A DNA stretch of 64,000 nucleotides. Source: Onthophagus taurus. Its lineage: Eukaryota > Arthropoda > Insecta > Coleoptera > Scarabaeidae. The DNA lies in NCBI RefSeq assembly GCF_036711975.1, contig NC_091971.1, forward strand, positions 10,423,501 to 10,487,500, read 5' to 3'. The notes beneath the pieces are model-generated. The model saw only the letters and a list, made by a program, of their open reading frames with translations. It was not told where the DNA came from and did no database searches. The position numbers and the translations under genes are program-made. Positions within the stretch are counted from its first letter, which is position 1. Every line of letters begins with the position of its first letter. Positions 1-11,511 of this stretch are shown piece by piece.

Positions 1-1640
1 TAAAATTTATTGAGGTATCGATCGAAAATAAGTATCTTTTGTGGAAAGGAAGAAGAGAAAATCAGAAACGTGGGCCTCGCCGTTCGTCCCGAGAGCATCG
101 TTTATTTCGTGTTAGTTGAGATGCCAGTTCTCCCGGAAGAATAGTAACCGCTCAGGCGTCCCGACGGACCTCCTCGGATAAATAAAATCACTGCATGAAG
201 TATTCAGACCCAGTAAGCGTTTCTTATTTACAGCCGCAGATGGGAGTTAGAGCCCCCATTGTGACCGAAGAGGAACCGCCTCCGGGGGCCCCCCACAAAT
301 CAACCATATTTATCCAGTCAATTTGGCTGATCTGTATTCAGCGGAAAACTTTATTTTCGCGTCCCGCTCGCGCCTCGAACTTATTTGTTTCCCAGGCCGC
401 AAATTTCAATATCGAATTTAAAATCTTGCAGTTCACAAAATAAACACAAAGTCTAAGCATGAAAGTTTCATTTTTGGTTTAAAATAAAAATTTAAATTCT
501 CAATCGATTCCTAAAAAACTTTAATTTTTAAGTCATTAAAATGATCAATAAATTTATTAAAATGGTATTGTTAACAAGGAGACGTTTATCACTAAGAAAG
601 TAATCCGTAAGGATTCATCCGTTTTTATTAGGTCTCCTTAAGCATCATAATTTTTCTCGAGGCCCTGATTGCATTTTCTTTACCTCATTTTTCATACTTA
701 CGCAATTTTCCTCATTGCCGTCATCGAGTATGAGCTATGGTCTAACCGCCCTTACACTTTTCTTTTTTCCTTATCGAATTTTTACTTCCTTCTTACGCTT
801 GATATTTCAATATAATCTTCAACTACATTGTTGCACTAATTCCGTTAGGAGTTTGAAATAGTTTCTGTATGTAAATGATGCGAGGAAATGTTAAAGAAAT
901 TTGCGTTAGATTTGGAATTTCGATTTCGATTCGGTTACGTTTAGAGACACAAAGGGGTAACACTCTTCAGGTCGTGGTGTTAAATTAGATCGAGGAAAAG
1001 CGAGGCCGTAAAAATCTTAGAACGTTGGTGCTCGTCGAAGAAAAGTCCTTTTCCTTCTCCTCGTTTCCCTTTCCAACGGGTGCCCGGTCGAAATTGAAAA
1101 TTTATTTATCGCAAAACGAGAAAACCGGGATTTACGTCGTGGCAAAAATATGGGACGCGTTTTGTTTATTCCGTCCCGGTTTATGGCTAAAAAATTAAAA
1201 GAAACCCGTCCTAGATGGCCATAAGTTATCGCCGCCAGTGCGAAGACAATAAAAATCCTCGGATCCGGTCGCAGCGTGGGGTCATATCTGTAGGGGCATC
1301 GTTCCGGAAAATGATAAAAACAACCCCGTCACGAAGCCCGTCCGGACTTTACGCTCTTTCCTCCACGACGCGTCCCTTTTTACTGTGGTAACTCTTTCAA
1401 AGTTATTCTAAACACAAAGGCGCGGGTTAATCTTTGCAAATTGGCGTAGTAAAACGACCGTAAAAGGAGCACAGGAGAACCGACCGTCCGTCCTGGGTGC
1501 TTTTATCGCGCCACAAGTAAACACGGCACGTGCCGAATTAACATCTTGTCCCTTCATGGGCAATTACGGCATTCAGTTTTTCCGCCGCGCCATTAAAAGC
1601 GCCTATTAAAGAGAGAATCCAACGCCTGACGACGACTTCA
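1..1640. other. GC-richer non-coding block, possible cis-regulatory region
   Basis: No gene is supported here. The block is clearly less AT-rich than the DNA from 1650 onward and is dense in short AT-rich homeodomain-like words set among CG-containing words. A 3' splice-like sequence occurs at about 219-231 and the frame after it stays open to 443, but no donor or recognisable protein follows. I infer a conserved non-coding or regulatory block, or intronic or UTR sequence of a gene to the left. Cross-species conservation was not tested. Confidence 0.3.
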
Positions 1641-2559
1641 AATGATACCAAAATAAGATTTAAGACCCTTTAACTTTTCACCAAATCGTTTTAATTTTCT
1701 CAAGATAGCAGGAATTTTATTTTATATTCTTTAAATTCTACTCCTAACATTTATTGGAATTAATAATACACACGTACATGTTAAGACTTTCTTATACCTT
1801 ATTTTAAAGCAAAATTAAAGTTGTGTATGTATAAAAAAGGCCATTTCTGGTATATTGCTGAAGTTTTCTTTTGTTCTCAGATGTGTAAACATCGAGGAAA
1901 ATGCAGGATATGAAAACTCGATGAATTTGTTACTTTACAAGTTGTTAATGATATTGTCCCCACAAACAAAGCTCCGTTACGTCAGGACAACTGACCCCAA
2001 CGATAGGTTGCCAGAGCCCCGTTAGTTGTCTAGCAAGGTGTACTGGATATTAAATTGTACTACTCGTGCAGGTAGAGTTGACATTTAGCTTTTTAGGTGT
2101 TGATGGCAACCTTAAACCACCAGCGCAAATATACTGAATACATGGAGCAAACAGCAAACAGTGAAAAGCAGCAAACGAAGATAACATACTACCAGAATTA
2201 CTAAAAAAAAAGGGGTCTTGGAATACTGAAACAAACTTAGAAAAACGATTAAGTTATTAACGAGTCCAGACAGAGGAGAGACTTGACTGTAATAAAAAAG
2301 GAAATTAGCAGGGCGACGGTCTAAGCCCATTCCTGATTCATGTAGTTCCATTGTATCCACAAATTCAACCTGAATACAATAAAACACGTGAAAAATTAAA
2401 CAAGACCTACGAGATTGGGATACCGCAACCTCACTCCGATCTACAGGCGAGACCTAACATAGTCAAAAGATACTGTACTAATGAAGAAATTTGATGCAGA
2501 GTAGCATTCATTAAAAATGTGCTGACCAGAAAAAAGAAGGAAATGGATAGACCGGAAGG
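1641..2559. other. AT-rich stretch, nothing recognised
   Basis: Only short open frames with no recognisable protein similarity are present. The minus-strand frame at 2112-2387 is hydrophobic because the strand is T-rich, and it shows no start context or domain. I see no RNA gene or ordered repeat. Confidence 0.3.
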
Positions 2560-3000
2560 AGTGCCCTTGTGGCTTCAAGATCAATTTATTTTATATCTAT
2601 GTACTCACCTGGAACTCACTAACACTTGAGGCCGGTGGTCGCGAGAACAGGATAAAAGAAGAAGACCTTTCTGAAGAAGAACACATTCCTGGAAGAACGG
2701 AAGACGGAGGGGGTGCTTCTCTGGAGCCGAAGAATCCCTCTCCAATGGTGGTGAGTTGTAACTAAAAACAAATAGACTTAAAAATAACCTAAAAATTGCA
2801 ATGGTTCATACTTACCAATCTAACACGACGTTGTCGACACAGCCCACATCCAACCACTGACCCCACTGACGTTCCTCCGAAGAAATACCTAGAAGGGGGG
2901 TACCGGAGAAGAGGGGGTTTTTATTGCCTAGACACTGTGAGTCCCAGACTCCCGGCCGAAACACACGTTACGAACACCTCTAGGCGACAACAGTAGGCAG
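2560..3000. repeat. GC-rich block of probable transposon origin, family unknown
   Basis: This 440-bp segment is GC-richer than its surroundings. It has open but unrecognised frames on both strands, including a plus frame at 2796-2996 rich in Pro, Arg and Thr. It lies directly upstream of clear LINE debris, so a gag-like or untranslated part of a retroelement is the simplest guess. I cannot identify the family. Confidence 0.2.
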
Positions 3001-3329
3001 GGGTTTAAAAAACAAAAAAAATTCAGATAAAATAGATGTCCTACAAAAAATATCCAAATATGAAAAATTTGCCTATAACAGAAGGGAATGATAATAAACA
3101 GGAACAAAACTAAAATCCTACACATCACCAAGAAAGAAAGAAGAAAAAACGTAGATATAAGAATGAAGATGAACAACGATTAGAGCTGGTAGAAAAATAG
3201 GAATATCTAGAAATTATGATTAATAAAGACGGCTTAACAGGTGTGTAACAAAGTAGCAAAATCAAGTGAATTCTATTACCAAACAAGTCATACCCTGGGA
3301 ACATAGGTAATATTAGACAGGCACAAATC

Positions 3330-3500
3330 AAAACTAGCAACAGCAGAGATGAAGTATATACGAGAAATGGTAGGAAAACCCAGACGTGACAGAATGCCAG
3401 AGAAAATATAAGCTCAAGAGCTTTAATAGTGGAGATAGAAGAGAAACAGGTAAATTGGTATGATCTAGTTCGAATGGATGAGAATAAAGCATCAGGCCTT
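3330..3500 (+). mobile_element. Decayed non-LTR retrotransposon, post-RT tail fragment
   Basis: From 3330 the plus strand reads KLATAEMKYIREMVGKPRRD, then RM. After disruption a second block around 3450-3497 reads VNWYDLVRMDENKASG. These correspond to the conserved tail that follows reverse transcriptase in many insect LINEs, where a 'TAEMKFLRR...RDRIRNE' block is followed by a 'WxGHVxRM' block. Stops and frameshifts mark it as a dead remnant. Confidence 0.55.
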
Positions 3501-4069
3501 GAGAACAAAGAAAAGTGTTACCGAATTACAAAGACTAGCTAAAGATAGTAGCACCTACAGTAGATAGATCAAAGACCGAACACCGTGAGGTAGAATGGGA
3601 GCAAGAGAATCAAAAAGAAGAAGTCTTACTATACTACCCTGATCGCATAAATTATTCCCTTTCAAATTTTCCAAAACTCTAAAGTATAAATAAGTTAGTA
3701 TCTAAAACAATCAAGTTTAACAGATATAGATACAAACCGAAACAACAACAGCGGATACAAACAAAATTTAAAATGTAAGATTTCACATTCCAACATAATC
3801 TCCTACTGCACGTGATGAAAACAGATCTTCTTGTACTAGGAAAGTTCGCTATAAGCAAAGAGTAAAAGGGTGTTCAGCACACAGCTCTTGTTCCTGCTAA
3901 AGCTGCATAGCTTTTTCTACCCAATTCCGACGTTCACCTTCACAAAGCCTAATGGGGCGGTGAACCCTAGAAACTTAAGCAACCCTACCAGAGATATGGT
4001 AACCAACCCGTATGGAAAGCAGGGTCAGGACGATCAGCTGCGGAGAAATGTTCCTCTGATCATTAGGGG

Positions 4070-4200
4070 ATTCAAGTCCAGATACTGAGGTGGCTGGGAC
4101 ACGTCTGGGGTCACTCAAATACCATAGGGCTGTCGAGCAAGAGGAAAGCCAAGGGGGTGATGGATGAACAGTTATCGAGGATTTGCGCGCCATGTAGGTG
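4070..4200 (+). mobile_element. Decayed LINE tail fragment
   Basis: The plus strand reads IQVQILRWLGHVWGHSNT and then a Lys/Arg-rich segment. 'LRWLGHV' is a hallmark of the C-terminal tail of insect LINE ORF2 proteins. The fragment is short, its upstream frame is interrupted, and no poly(A) or target-site duplication is evident. It may belong to the same insertion as the fragment at 3330-3500. Confidence 0.55.
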
Positions 4201-4359
4201 CAGAACTAGGGTAATTTAGCAGAAAATCGAGACGAATGAAGGCTTGTTGTAGAAGAGACAAACCTCACAGCTTTGAAGAAAAATGAAATTCAAATTAGTT
4301 CAATATTTTGGGGAATAATTCCTCAGTAGTTTTAAGTTAACGTGATTTCGAAACATATA

Positions 4360-4930
4360 CCCCAATCATGTGCCGTTAATGCTCAAATAATTCGAAGTTT
4401 AGTGGCTTGACTTGAAGACACTGGATCAGCTGTGAGTGATAGTATCACGAAGGAGCCATCAACATCGATGAGAAAACGCCCAACGCAATTATCCATCTCT
4501 TGGCGGTTTCTTCAAAGATCAAATCAAAGGTATGATATTTCTGAACAAAATTCAGATGTTTCAATGGTTGATACCAAACAACCGTCAAATCTTAAATTTT
4601 ATTAAGTAGTTAATTACGAATTTAGAGGAGCATTTCCACTCTTCTCTGGACATATAAACGAACAAAACCAACAATCCTTGTGTTCTCCAAGAGACACCAT
4701 CCACAAAAAATGAATGAAACACATTAACTTTACACTGGAATACGGTACCGCACCATGTTGAGCGAGTTCTTAATCCCGAAATTGGATGAGTTCAATTTGG
4801 GAGATTTGTGGCTTCTGCAAGACGGTTCCATCGCCTGAAACACCTTGAAGATTTTGAGAAACACTTTTCTTGGCCATTTTGACAATCGCAACACAAATCC
4901 CAAATTCACGCAGGATCAACATATACTTCA
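4360..4930 (+). mobile_element. Decayed Tc1/mariner-like transposase remnant
   Basis: Around 4365-4560 the plus strand gives NAQIIRSLVA, a stop, LEDTGSAV, and later SMRKRPTQLSISWRFL. This resembles the N-terminal helix-turn-helix region of Tc1/mariner-type insect transposases. Further on, about 4785-4900, it reads DEFNLGDLWLLQDGS followed by a block like NTLKILRNTF. That matches the segment around the second catalytic Asp ('MWFQQDGA'). Stops and a missing middle show it is non-functional. Confidence 0.5.
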
Positions 4931-5099
4931 TATTGATTTTTGTGGACTTAGAAAAAAAGGGAAGTAAGATTAAAATTAGTTTTAATGTAATCAAATTTCT
5001 TACATGTTATCAATTACCTTGAACTTTGTAAGATTATCTTTGTAAAACTTCTAAATTAATTGAGTTAAATTGCCTATTTGGATCATGGTTCTTTTTCAA

Positions 5100-6290
5100 T
5101 TAGTGTTATAAAAGATCCGTTTATTTTTCCACCGATAATCTCTTCTCCGAAATCTCTATCTAAGTGGCAAAAAAGAGTAAAACTAGAATTGAACGTTAAT
5201 CGAGGTGATGTCGGCGTTTCCTTTAACGTTGAACCGACGATATAATTGATCTCAGGTAGAGTATTAGAACTCTATTAGGCGGCGCAAAGAGATCAAAGAA
5301 ACGGGTAGCAAACAGGATCAAAAAACGGGATTTAAAGGACGATGAGGTCTTTCCGGAAAAGAGTCGGGGTTGAAAAGGGAGAGGGGTGTGCGTTGAACGT
5401 ATATGCAATTACGAAGGCGATGCGGGCGAAAAATTTATCGTTCGCTTTCTTGTTTTTCGCCGTCCGAAACGTCGGACAACGTCCTCAGGAGTCGCCAATT
5501 TTCTTGCCAGATCTCGGAAAATGAAATACGCTCGGCATAAATCTACGTTAGGGCGGGGATCGGTGAGCAGACCGGCGGAGCCCCCCTTTTCAGACGCCCG
5601 CCGCTGCCGCCACCGTCTCCCATTCGTATTCGCTCTGACGCCCTCGAAAAATTAAAATTTAAGTGACTTATTCCGAACTTTTCGTAAGTTCTATTTGCGA
5701 ACTTTTCGCACAATAAACCGCCCCCGCGGTCGAATGAAGAAAGAAAAAAAAAACGAAAACATAAGGACGAAACGCCACCTCTTTTGCTCACTTTCCATCC
5801 GCTCCTCGAAACTAACCCCCGAAACCAACGGTTCAACTAGGGAGTTCAACCCCTCACCACACCACACTCGATGGAGCTAAATTCATAAGTATGAAGAATG
5901 ACCGTAATAAAGGATAAGTAGTTCTCTTCGTTGAAATTAACCCCTTTAAAAATTAGTTTTCAATTGGATCAAAACGAAGATTTACGAATTGGATTTAAAA
6001 TATCACAAAACAAAAATTCATTTTACAGAAAATATACGATATTAGATGATTAATTAATCTCCCTAGTTGTTGATAGAGAGCAAATGAGAGTGCAAACGTT
6101 TCATCATAAAAATTGTCGAACGAAGGCGAAAAAAGAGCCAGTCAATTCACGCCGATGGGCTAATAATTAAAAAACGTAAATCAAACGGTTCGCGTCGTTG
6201 AAAACCGCACTGTAACCAAAATATCGGCAGCAAAAAATATCGATGTTTAACTTGGCGGCTACGTTTTTTTCCTACACCGACTTTGTCGAT
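5100..6290. other. Second GC-richer non-coding block
   Basis: No exon is supported. As in the first 1.6 kb, GC content rises and CG-containing words alternate with homeodomain-like AT words (for example near 5640-5680 and 6160-6180). Open frames on both strands at 5342-5880 have no recognisable domain, and opposite-strand frames overlap freely, which argues against coding. I infer a conserved non-coding or regulatory element. Confidence 0.25.
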
Positions 6291-6370
6291 CTCCATGAAC
6301 ATTTATATAATGAAAAAGTGTAATTGGAAAATTCAAATTATTATTTATTCTTTTTTTATTTCTTTTAGTT

Positions 6371-6475
6371 CAAAAATTGGAACTAACACTAGACTTAGAA
6401 CTAGAAAGTTTCGGGTTTAGCCGTGCGTCTCTTGAGAGGGCTAAACCTGAATATTTCTAGTGTTAGTTTTAATTA
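6371..6475. repeat. Single copy of dispersed palindromic repeat (GAACTAACACTAGA family)
   Basis: An inverted repeat of about 100 bp. The left arm contains GGAACTAACACTAGACTT, AGAACTAGAAA and GGGTTTAGCCG. The right arm returns as GGCTAAACCTGA and TTTCTAGTGTTAGTTTTAAT. The same arms recur near 9791, 52.8-53.2 kb and 61.3-62.0 kb. It carries no coding capacity. Confidence 0.8.
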
Positions 6476-6478
6476 GTG

Positions 6479-8303
6479 ATTTTGTGAAACCGATCCTTCA
6501 AGAAATTAATTTTATAGCGAATTTTGCAAGTTATCCATGAAAATTGCAACATCGAAAATTTTATCAAAACTTCATATACAGGGTGTCACACAAAAAACGC
6601 CCCAAGCTGTAACTCTGTCATTTACATTCCGATTTTCATGAACGGGGTATCAAATGAAATGGTTTCATGAATACTATGATGCATGCTACAAATAAACTTT
6701 TTCCAAGGCCATCTTCAATTTTAAGCGATTATTAACTTTTGCTTTACAAATTGCTCTATATATTTTTCTTTACGTCATTGGATAGAGATTGTTTTTCTGA
6801 ATCTACTGGTGTACAATACATCCATTTTGAATATAACTTTAGCAGAGAAAAGACACCTGTATATAAAGGTTGCCACACAAGAACGCCGCAAGCTGTAACT
6901 CTGTCATTTACCTTCCAATTTTCATGACCCAGCTATCAAATGAAATGGTTTGATGAATATTATGATTCATGCTACAAATAAACTTTTTCCAACGCCATCT
7001 TCAATTTCAAGCGATTAACAACTTTTGATTTTCAAATTGCTCGCTATGTTTTTCATCACGTTATTGGATAGAGATTTTTTTTCTGAACCCATTGATGTAC
7101 AATAGATTAACATTAATTGTAATTTTAGCAGAGAAAAACAATTAAAACATTTTCCGAACATTGTCTCTAGTGTGCCATAGAAAAAAAATAACGGGCAAAA
7201 CTGATAACAGTCATTAAATGTTATTTCAATGCCCGAAGCAGTTGTAAATGATACTTATAAGTTGTTTTTTTTATTTTTTCCCATGGCACACTACAATATA
7301 CTACAAGTGACTTTAAGAGAATGTTCGGAAACTATTTTAATGTTTTTCTCTACTACAATTATAATTAATGTTGATGTATTGTACATTCATGGATCCAGAA
7401 AAAAAATCTCTATCCAATAACGTGAAGAAAAACTTACCGAGCAATTTGAAAATCAAAAGTTGATAATCGCTTTAAATTGAAGATGGCGTTGGAAAAAGTT
7501 TATTTGTAGCATGAATCATAGTATTCAGCAAACCTTTTCATTTGATACCTCGCTCATGAAAATCGGAATGTAAATGACAGAATTACAGCTTGCGGCATTC
7601 TTGTGTGACAACCTGTATATACAGTGTCTTTTCTCTGCTAAACTTATATTCAAAATGGATGTATTGTACATCAATGGATTCAGAAGAACAATTTCTATCC
7701 AATGACGTGAAGAAAAATATATGCAGCAATTTGAAAAATAAAAGTTAGTAATCGCTTAAAATTGATGATGGCGTAGGAAAAAATTATTTGTAGCATGAAT
7801 CATAGTATTTATAAAACCATTTCATTTGATACCTAGGCCATAAAAATCGGAATGTAAATAACAGAGTTACAGCTTGGGGCGTTTTTTGTGTGACACCCTG
7901 TATATTGTTTTCTCAAAAACTAAAAGTTATTTTTCAAAACGTGTTGGTTCATTGGAAAGAGGACACTCTTATTAACACTTTGGGAAATTTTCAAACTCAT
8001 ATTCCAAGAAATGGACCTTATACGAATTTTTAAAACATAATCGGCAAAAATGTCAAAATTCGAAAAAATTGTCGATCATTTCAAAAATTTATTTCTCAAG
8101 AACTGAAAGTGATTTTTCAAAACGGCTTTTTGCATTAAAAAGAGGTTACTTTAATTAATAATTGGTGATATTTCCACAAGGATCCTTCAAGAAATTAATT
8201 TTATAGCGAATTTTGAAAATTATCGATGAAAATTGCAACATCAAAAACTTTATCAAAACTTCAAATATTGTTTTCTCAAAAACTAAAAGCTATTTTTCAA
8301 AAT
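6479..8303. repeat. Diverged repeat, at least two copies, the first split by an insertion
   Basis: A unit beginning with GATCCTTCAAGAAATTAATT occurs at about 6495 and again at about 8180. In the second copy it runs uninterrupted through ATTGTTTTCTCAAAAACT (near 8270). In the first copy the same order is broken at 6578/7901 by the large palindromic element. A more diverged copy of the downstream part lies at about 8090-8130. No coding sequence is seen. Confidence 0.7.
6579..7900. mobile_element. 1.3-kb composite palindromic element, CAGGGTGTCACAC termini, flanked by TATA
   Basis: The element starts CAGGGTGTCACACAAAAAAC and ends with the inverse complement, GTTTTTTGTGTGACACCCTG, with TATA on both sides. 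Each arm holds two tandem copies of a unit of about 285 bp (left copies start near 6579 and 6865). The right half is their mirror image, and the inverted pairing continues almost to the centre near 7200-7250. The frames inside (6739-6927 and 7229-7420) show no transposase. It is therefore a non-autonomous fold-back or MITE-like element, probably enlarged by duplication of an ordinary inverted-repeat element. Confidence 0.8.
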
Positions 8304-8567
8304 AGCATCATTTTTAGTAATAACCGTAACTATAATAAGATTTAAAATCAAGTAAGTAATGATTTGTTAATCATATCATTTTTTTTACTGAGCAAGTTGT
8401 CATTTTGCAACAATCGCCTTTGCTTAAACTTAATAATTGTCAAAACTCACACCTTAAGTAAGAAGAATAATTGAATTAATATAAAGAAAAGTAATAGTTA
8501 CAACACAAAAAACAGTAAGATTACCATGTTTTAGTCACTTCAGTTTTTGATTTTAATGATTATAGAA

Positions 8568-9734
8568 ATGGCTTTAAAACTAAATTTTCAAAGATTTCTT
8601 CAAACCGCCCCCCGACGTCTACCAACCGATAGCTTAATGACTGAAATCGATCGGGTTACAGGAGGAAACATTTTCAAAAACTTAGATTGGTTGTTAAACG
8701 ATGACGACACCAACGTTAAAGGTTATTTTAAGAGTTTATCCGGGACGATGCATCCTGTATTAAACACAATAAGGTTTTTATTTTTAAATTAAACAATTTT
8801 TATTTGCATCAACAAACAAAAATTTAATTTCAGCGAATTTATAAACAACAAATCAATTTCTTATGGTTTAGTAGTAAATTTAAGCTCGCAAATTCCAAAA
8901 AATTCCCTCCAAATTAATAACGATCAAATAATTCTGTCTAAAGTAACAGAAATGTTACGAATGGCTATCCTTCTTCATAACGATATCGTTAATACAACAC
9001 CATTAAATAAACGATTACATAAAGGGAATAAAATATCGTTACTCTGCGGGGATTATCTTCTAACGAAATGTTTATATTCTTTAATCACGTTAAAAGATCA
9101 TTATTACGTTGAATACATGTCTTCGGCATTAAGAGATTTAACATTGGGAAGAACATTGGGACCTATGGATCAAAACGGGAAACCTTATCCATCAAAACTC
9201 AAAAATAATTTTGATTTGAAACAAGAAATTTCAATTTTAAATAATTTTTCAAGTGAATTATTTGATTATAAAACCGTTTTGGGCCACCCGATAAACGAAT
9301 GGATCATAAGAAATTCTTTAAACGCCGGGAATTTGTTGGGTAAAGGGATTTCAAGCGTTTTCAGATTCGGTAATTTACCAGAAAGTATTCAAAACGTCGG
9401 GTTTAACTTCGGAAAGTATTTCGCTTTGATTTTAAAGGCCAACGAAGATATTTACGAAGTTTTAAAGACAAATCATATTTCTTTAACGAATTTATTAGTT
9501 TATATATATTTAAAAAAACACCCGGAATTTTATAAAGAAATTGAAAATAATTTGGACCAAATTAATTATGAAGATCTAATTTTTAATTTGGTTCAAAGCG
9601 GAAGTTTAGATGAAAGTTTCGAATTTAGAAACGAATTAATATCATCGGCTTTAAGTTGTTTGAGCGTTTTTGATGATTCTTATCCTAAGGTGTTAATGAA
9701 AGAATTAATTTTAGATTTAAAAAATGTAAAATAA
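8568..9734 (+). CDS. PDSS2: Decaprenyl-diphosphate synthase subunit 2 (PDSS2)
   Basis: This encodes the non-catalytic partner of PDSS1 in the mitochondrial heterotetramer that makes the long polyprenyl tail of ubiquinone. Exons are 8568-8773 and 8834-9734, with a 60-bp GT-AG intron. The product is 368 aa (human about 399). Recognisable blocks are SGTMHPVLNTI, ISYGLVVNLSS, a MLRMAILLHNDIVN segment, GNKISLLCGDYLLTKCLYSL and a FGKYFALILKANEDIYEV segment. The two Asp-rich DDxxD motifs of catalytic prenyl synthases are absent: LLHNDIVN and KANEDIY stand in their places. That is typical of PDSS2 and separates it from PDSS1. I chose the ATG at 8568 for its GAAATGG context and the basic, Asp- and Glu-free MALKLNFQRFLQ start, which suits a mitochondrial presequence. 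An in-frame ATG at 8556 is the alternative. Confidence 0.9.
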
Positions 9735-9790
9735 GAATATTTTTAGTTGATTTATGGAATTTAAAATACATATTTTTTTGTTCTTTACCT

Positions 9791-9860
9791 CAAATTTTGA
9801 TTTGGAACTAATACTAGATCTAGAAGTAGAAACATTCGGATTTAGCTGTCTTAAAGGCAA
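9791..9860. repeat. Partial arm of the dispersed palindromic repeat
   Basis: The block GGAACTAATACTAGATCTAG followed by AGAAACATTCGGATTTAGC matches one arm of the palindromic family seen at 6371 and 61.3 kb. The returning arm is missing, so this is a truncated copy. It lies about 60 bp past the PDSS2 stop codon, possibly within its 3' UTR. Confidence 0.65.
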
Positions 9861-10207
9861 ACTGCGCAAACTAGCCAAAAAATATAGCTTGAGTAAAATC
9901 TGTCTTAACAGAATATCGGCTTGAGGTTGGTGTTTTGGCATGAGCCTCAGTTTCGATCTTAGACATGTAAATTGAATGATGATAACCTACTACCACCTGT
10001 AGCCCTTAATACCATTGGTATAAATTAAAAGTATAAGAATACTATAACTTATCATCATTATTCTTTTAACCAGTGTATATTTGACCCTTTTTTAAAGCAT
10101 AATTGCATGCATATTTTGTCATATTATTAGTGCATATAATCCGATGTCTAATTATTTACGATCAGTATTGCAGTGTGTGATGCGTATAATATTCATTGTG
10201 GTTCAAA

Positions 10208-10374
10208 AATAAATGTGACGAATTGTTAGATGTGATTGGAACACGATTGGCTCAACCTTCGATTTGTACTGCAGATGGATTTTCTGATATTGGGAAATCA
10301 TGGGCATCAAAATTGAGACACCTGCAAGCTGTGCACGCAGAAAAAATAATAAACGACGTGTTCTATGAGGCATA
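10208..10374 (+). pseudogene. MADF/BESS-like accessory protein fragment (PIF/Harbinger ORF1 type)
   Basis: The plus frame reads NKCDELLDVIG, then DIGKSWASKLRHLQAVHAEK and IINDVFYEA before a stop. This resembles the C-terminal part of insect MADF-domain proteins ('GKxxAxKLRxM...HAEKxINDVLFEG'), which commonly accompany PIF/Harbinger transposases. The MADF fold itself is missing. It lies tail to tail with a minus-strand transposase exon 150 bp away, so I read it as debris of one autonomous element. Confidence 0.45.
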
Positions 10375-10527
10375 GTATTCAGCATAGTATTCATTGCACA
10401 CTCAACCCAACCAACTCTCAGCAAAGTGCTTCAGATTTGTTTCACAACCTCAGTGATTTCGAGGATGCAGCAACATAATTTATATTACCTATGCATTTAT
10501 TATATTAACCAACCAAAAAAAACTTAC

Positions 10528-10755
10528 CTTGAGATATGTGTCTTTTAATGCCTTGTAAATTGCGTAGCATGTTTCTGGAATTATGGCGCTTAGAGCTGAT
10601 TTGGAAATAACTGTTGAAAATTTCAATTCCTTGTAACTTCTTCCTGTTGCCAAAAATGTCTGCGTAGCTGATAGCCACTCATGGGGGGTAATCGCACGTC
10701 CATGAGGCTCATTACGTAGTTCAGTCATTAAATTGGTATGGGAAAGCATATCCCT
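10528..10755 (-). pseudogene. PIF/Harbinger (HARBI1-like) transposase exon
   Basis: The minus strand encodes about 76 open residues including ITPHEWLSATQTFLATGRSY and KFSTVISKSALSAIIPETCY. These match the N-terminal part of HARBI1-type DDE nucleases ('TPEERLAVTLRFLATG..Y..L...F.IS...I..II...C.AI...L'). A 3' splice site precedes it (AG at 10756-10757) and a good GTAAGT donor follows (10522-10527). The catalytic DDE core is not found in the neighbouring sequence, so it is a fragment. Its open, spliced look suggests recent decay or capture by a transcript. Confidence 0.6.
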
Positions 10756-11105
10756 CTGTAACAAGCATGGTTTACATCATTTTTTCCTATTAGCCTTCAA
10801 GTCCTTTTTTTCTTCATAATACACACCGCAGCCATTGAAAGAAGTATTAGTTCTTCGTCCAGATGTTCAATTTTAAGCACTACAAACTAATTAATATCAA
10901 TTTGAACACAACTAATAAGAATTTTTGAGGTATGATTAAAAATCATCCGTTTACCTAATTTCTCCACATTTTCAAGAGTTGGATCCTAGGAAATATTATG
11001 TTCTCTAAAATTACCTGAAAACTTGACGGATAACGAAAATTTTTTTAAAGATTCGTATTTTACTTACCTTTTAATGACATTTTATTGTACTTCATATATA
11101 CAGTA

Positions 11106-11140
11106 AGATTAAAGACCTCAAGTAACAAGGTCTTTAATCT
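11106..11140. repeat. Perfect 13-bp-arm hairpin
   Basis: AGATTAAAGACCT, then nine bases, then the exact inverse AGGTCTTTAATCT. It lies between the Harbinger debris and the lebercilin 3' end. It could be a transposon end or a transcribed hairpin. No U-tract follows, so it is not a Pol III terminator. Confidence 0.6.
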
Positions 11141-11511
11141 CCAAAGAGTTTTGATTATCTTAAGTTGTTCGAATTAAATCGTTAAGTACGAAACTCCACC
11201 TTGGTATTAAATAAATAAAACTTCTTAAGAAAACGTTTCATAAATGAATTTTCAGAGAAGAAAATCAACTAAAAGTAAAAAAATATATATATAAATTATA
11301 AATAATAAATTGAAAATTTAGAAATAAGTTTAAAATTATAAGAATAATATATTGATAAAATTTTATTTCATAATTTTCTTATAATTAACAGTTTTTACTA
11401 AACATTTTCTTCATTTTTAAACAATTTTTTGTTATAAAATTTTATTACTATACACAATATACAAAATATAAATAATATATAAATATAAAAAAATCTTTAC
11501 AAGGTAGTTTC

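Noticed and set aside
195-443. Open frame after a 3' splice-like site
   Set aside because: No donor or protein similarity; a preceding GTAAGC is only 21 bases from the AG, too short for an intron.
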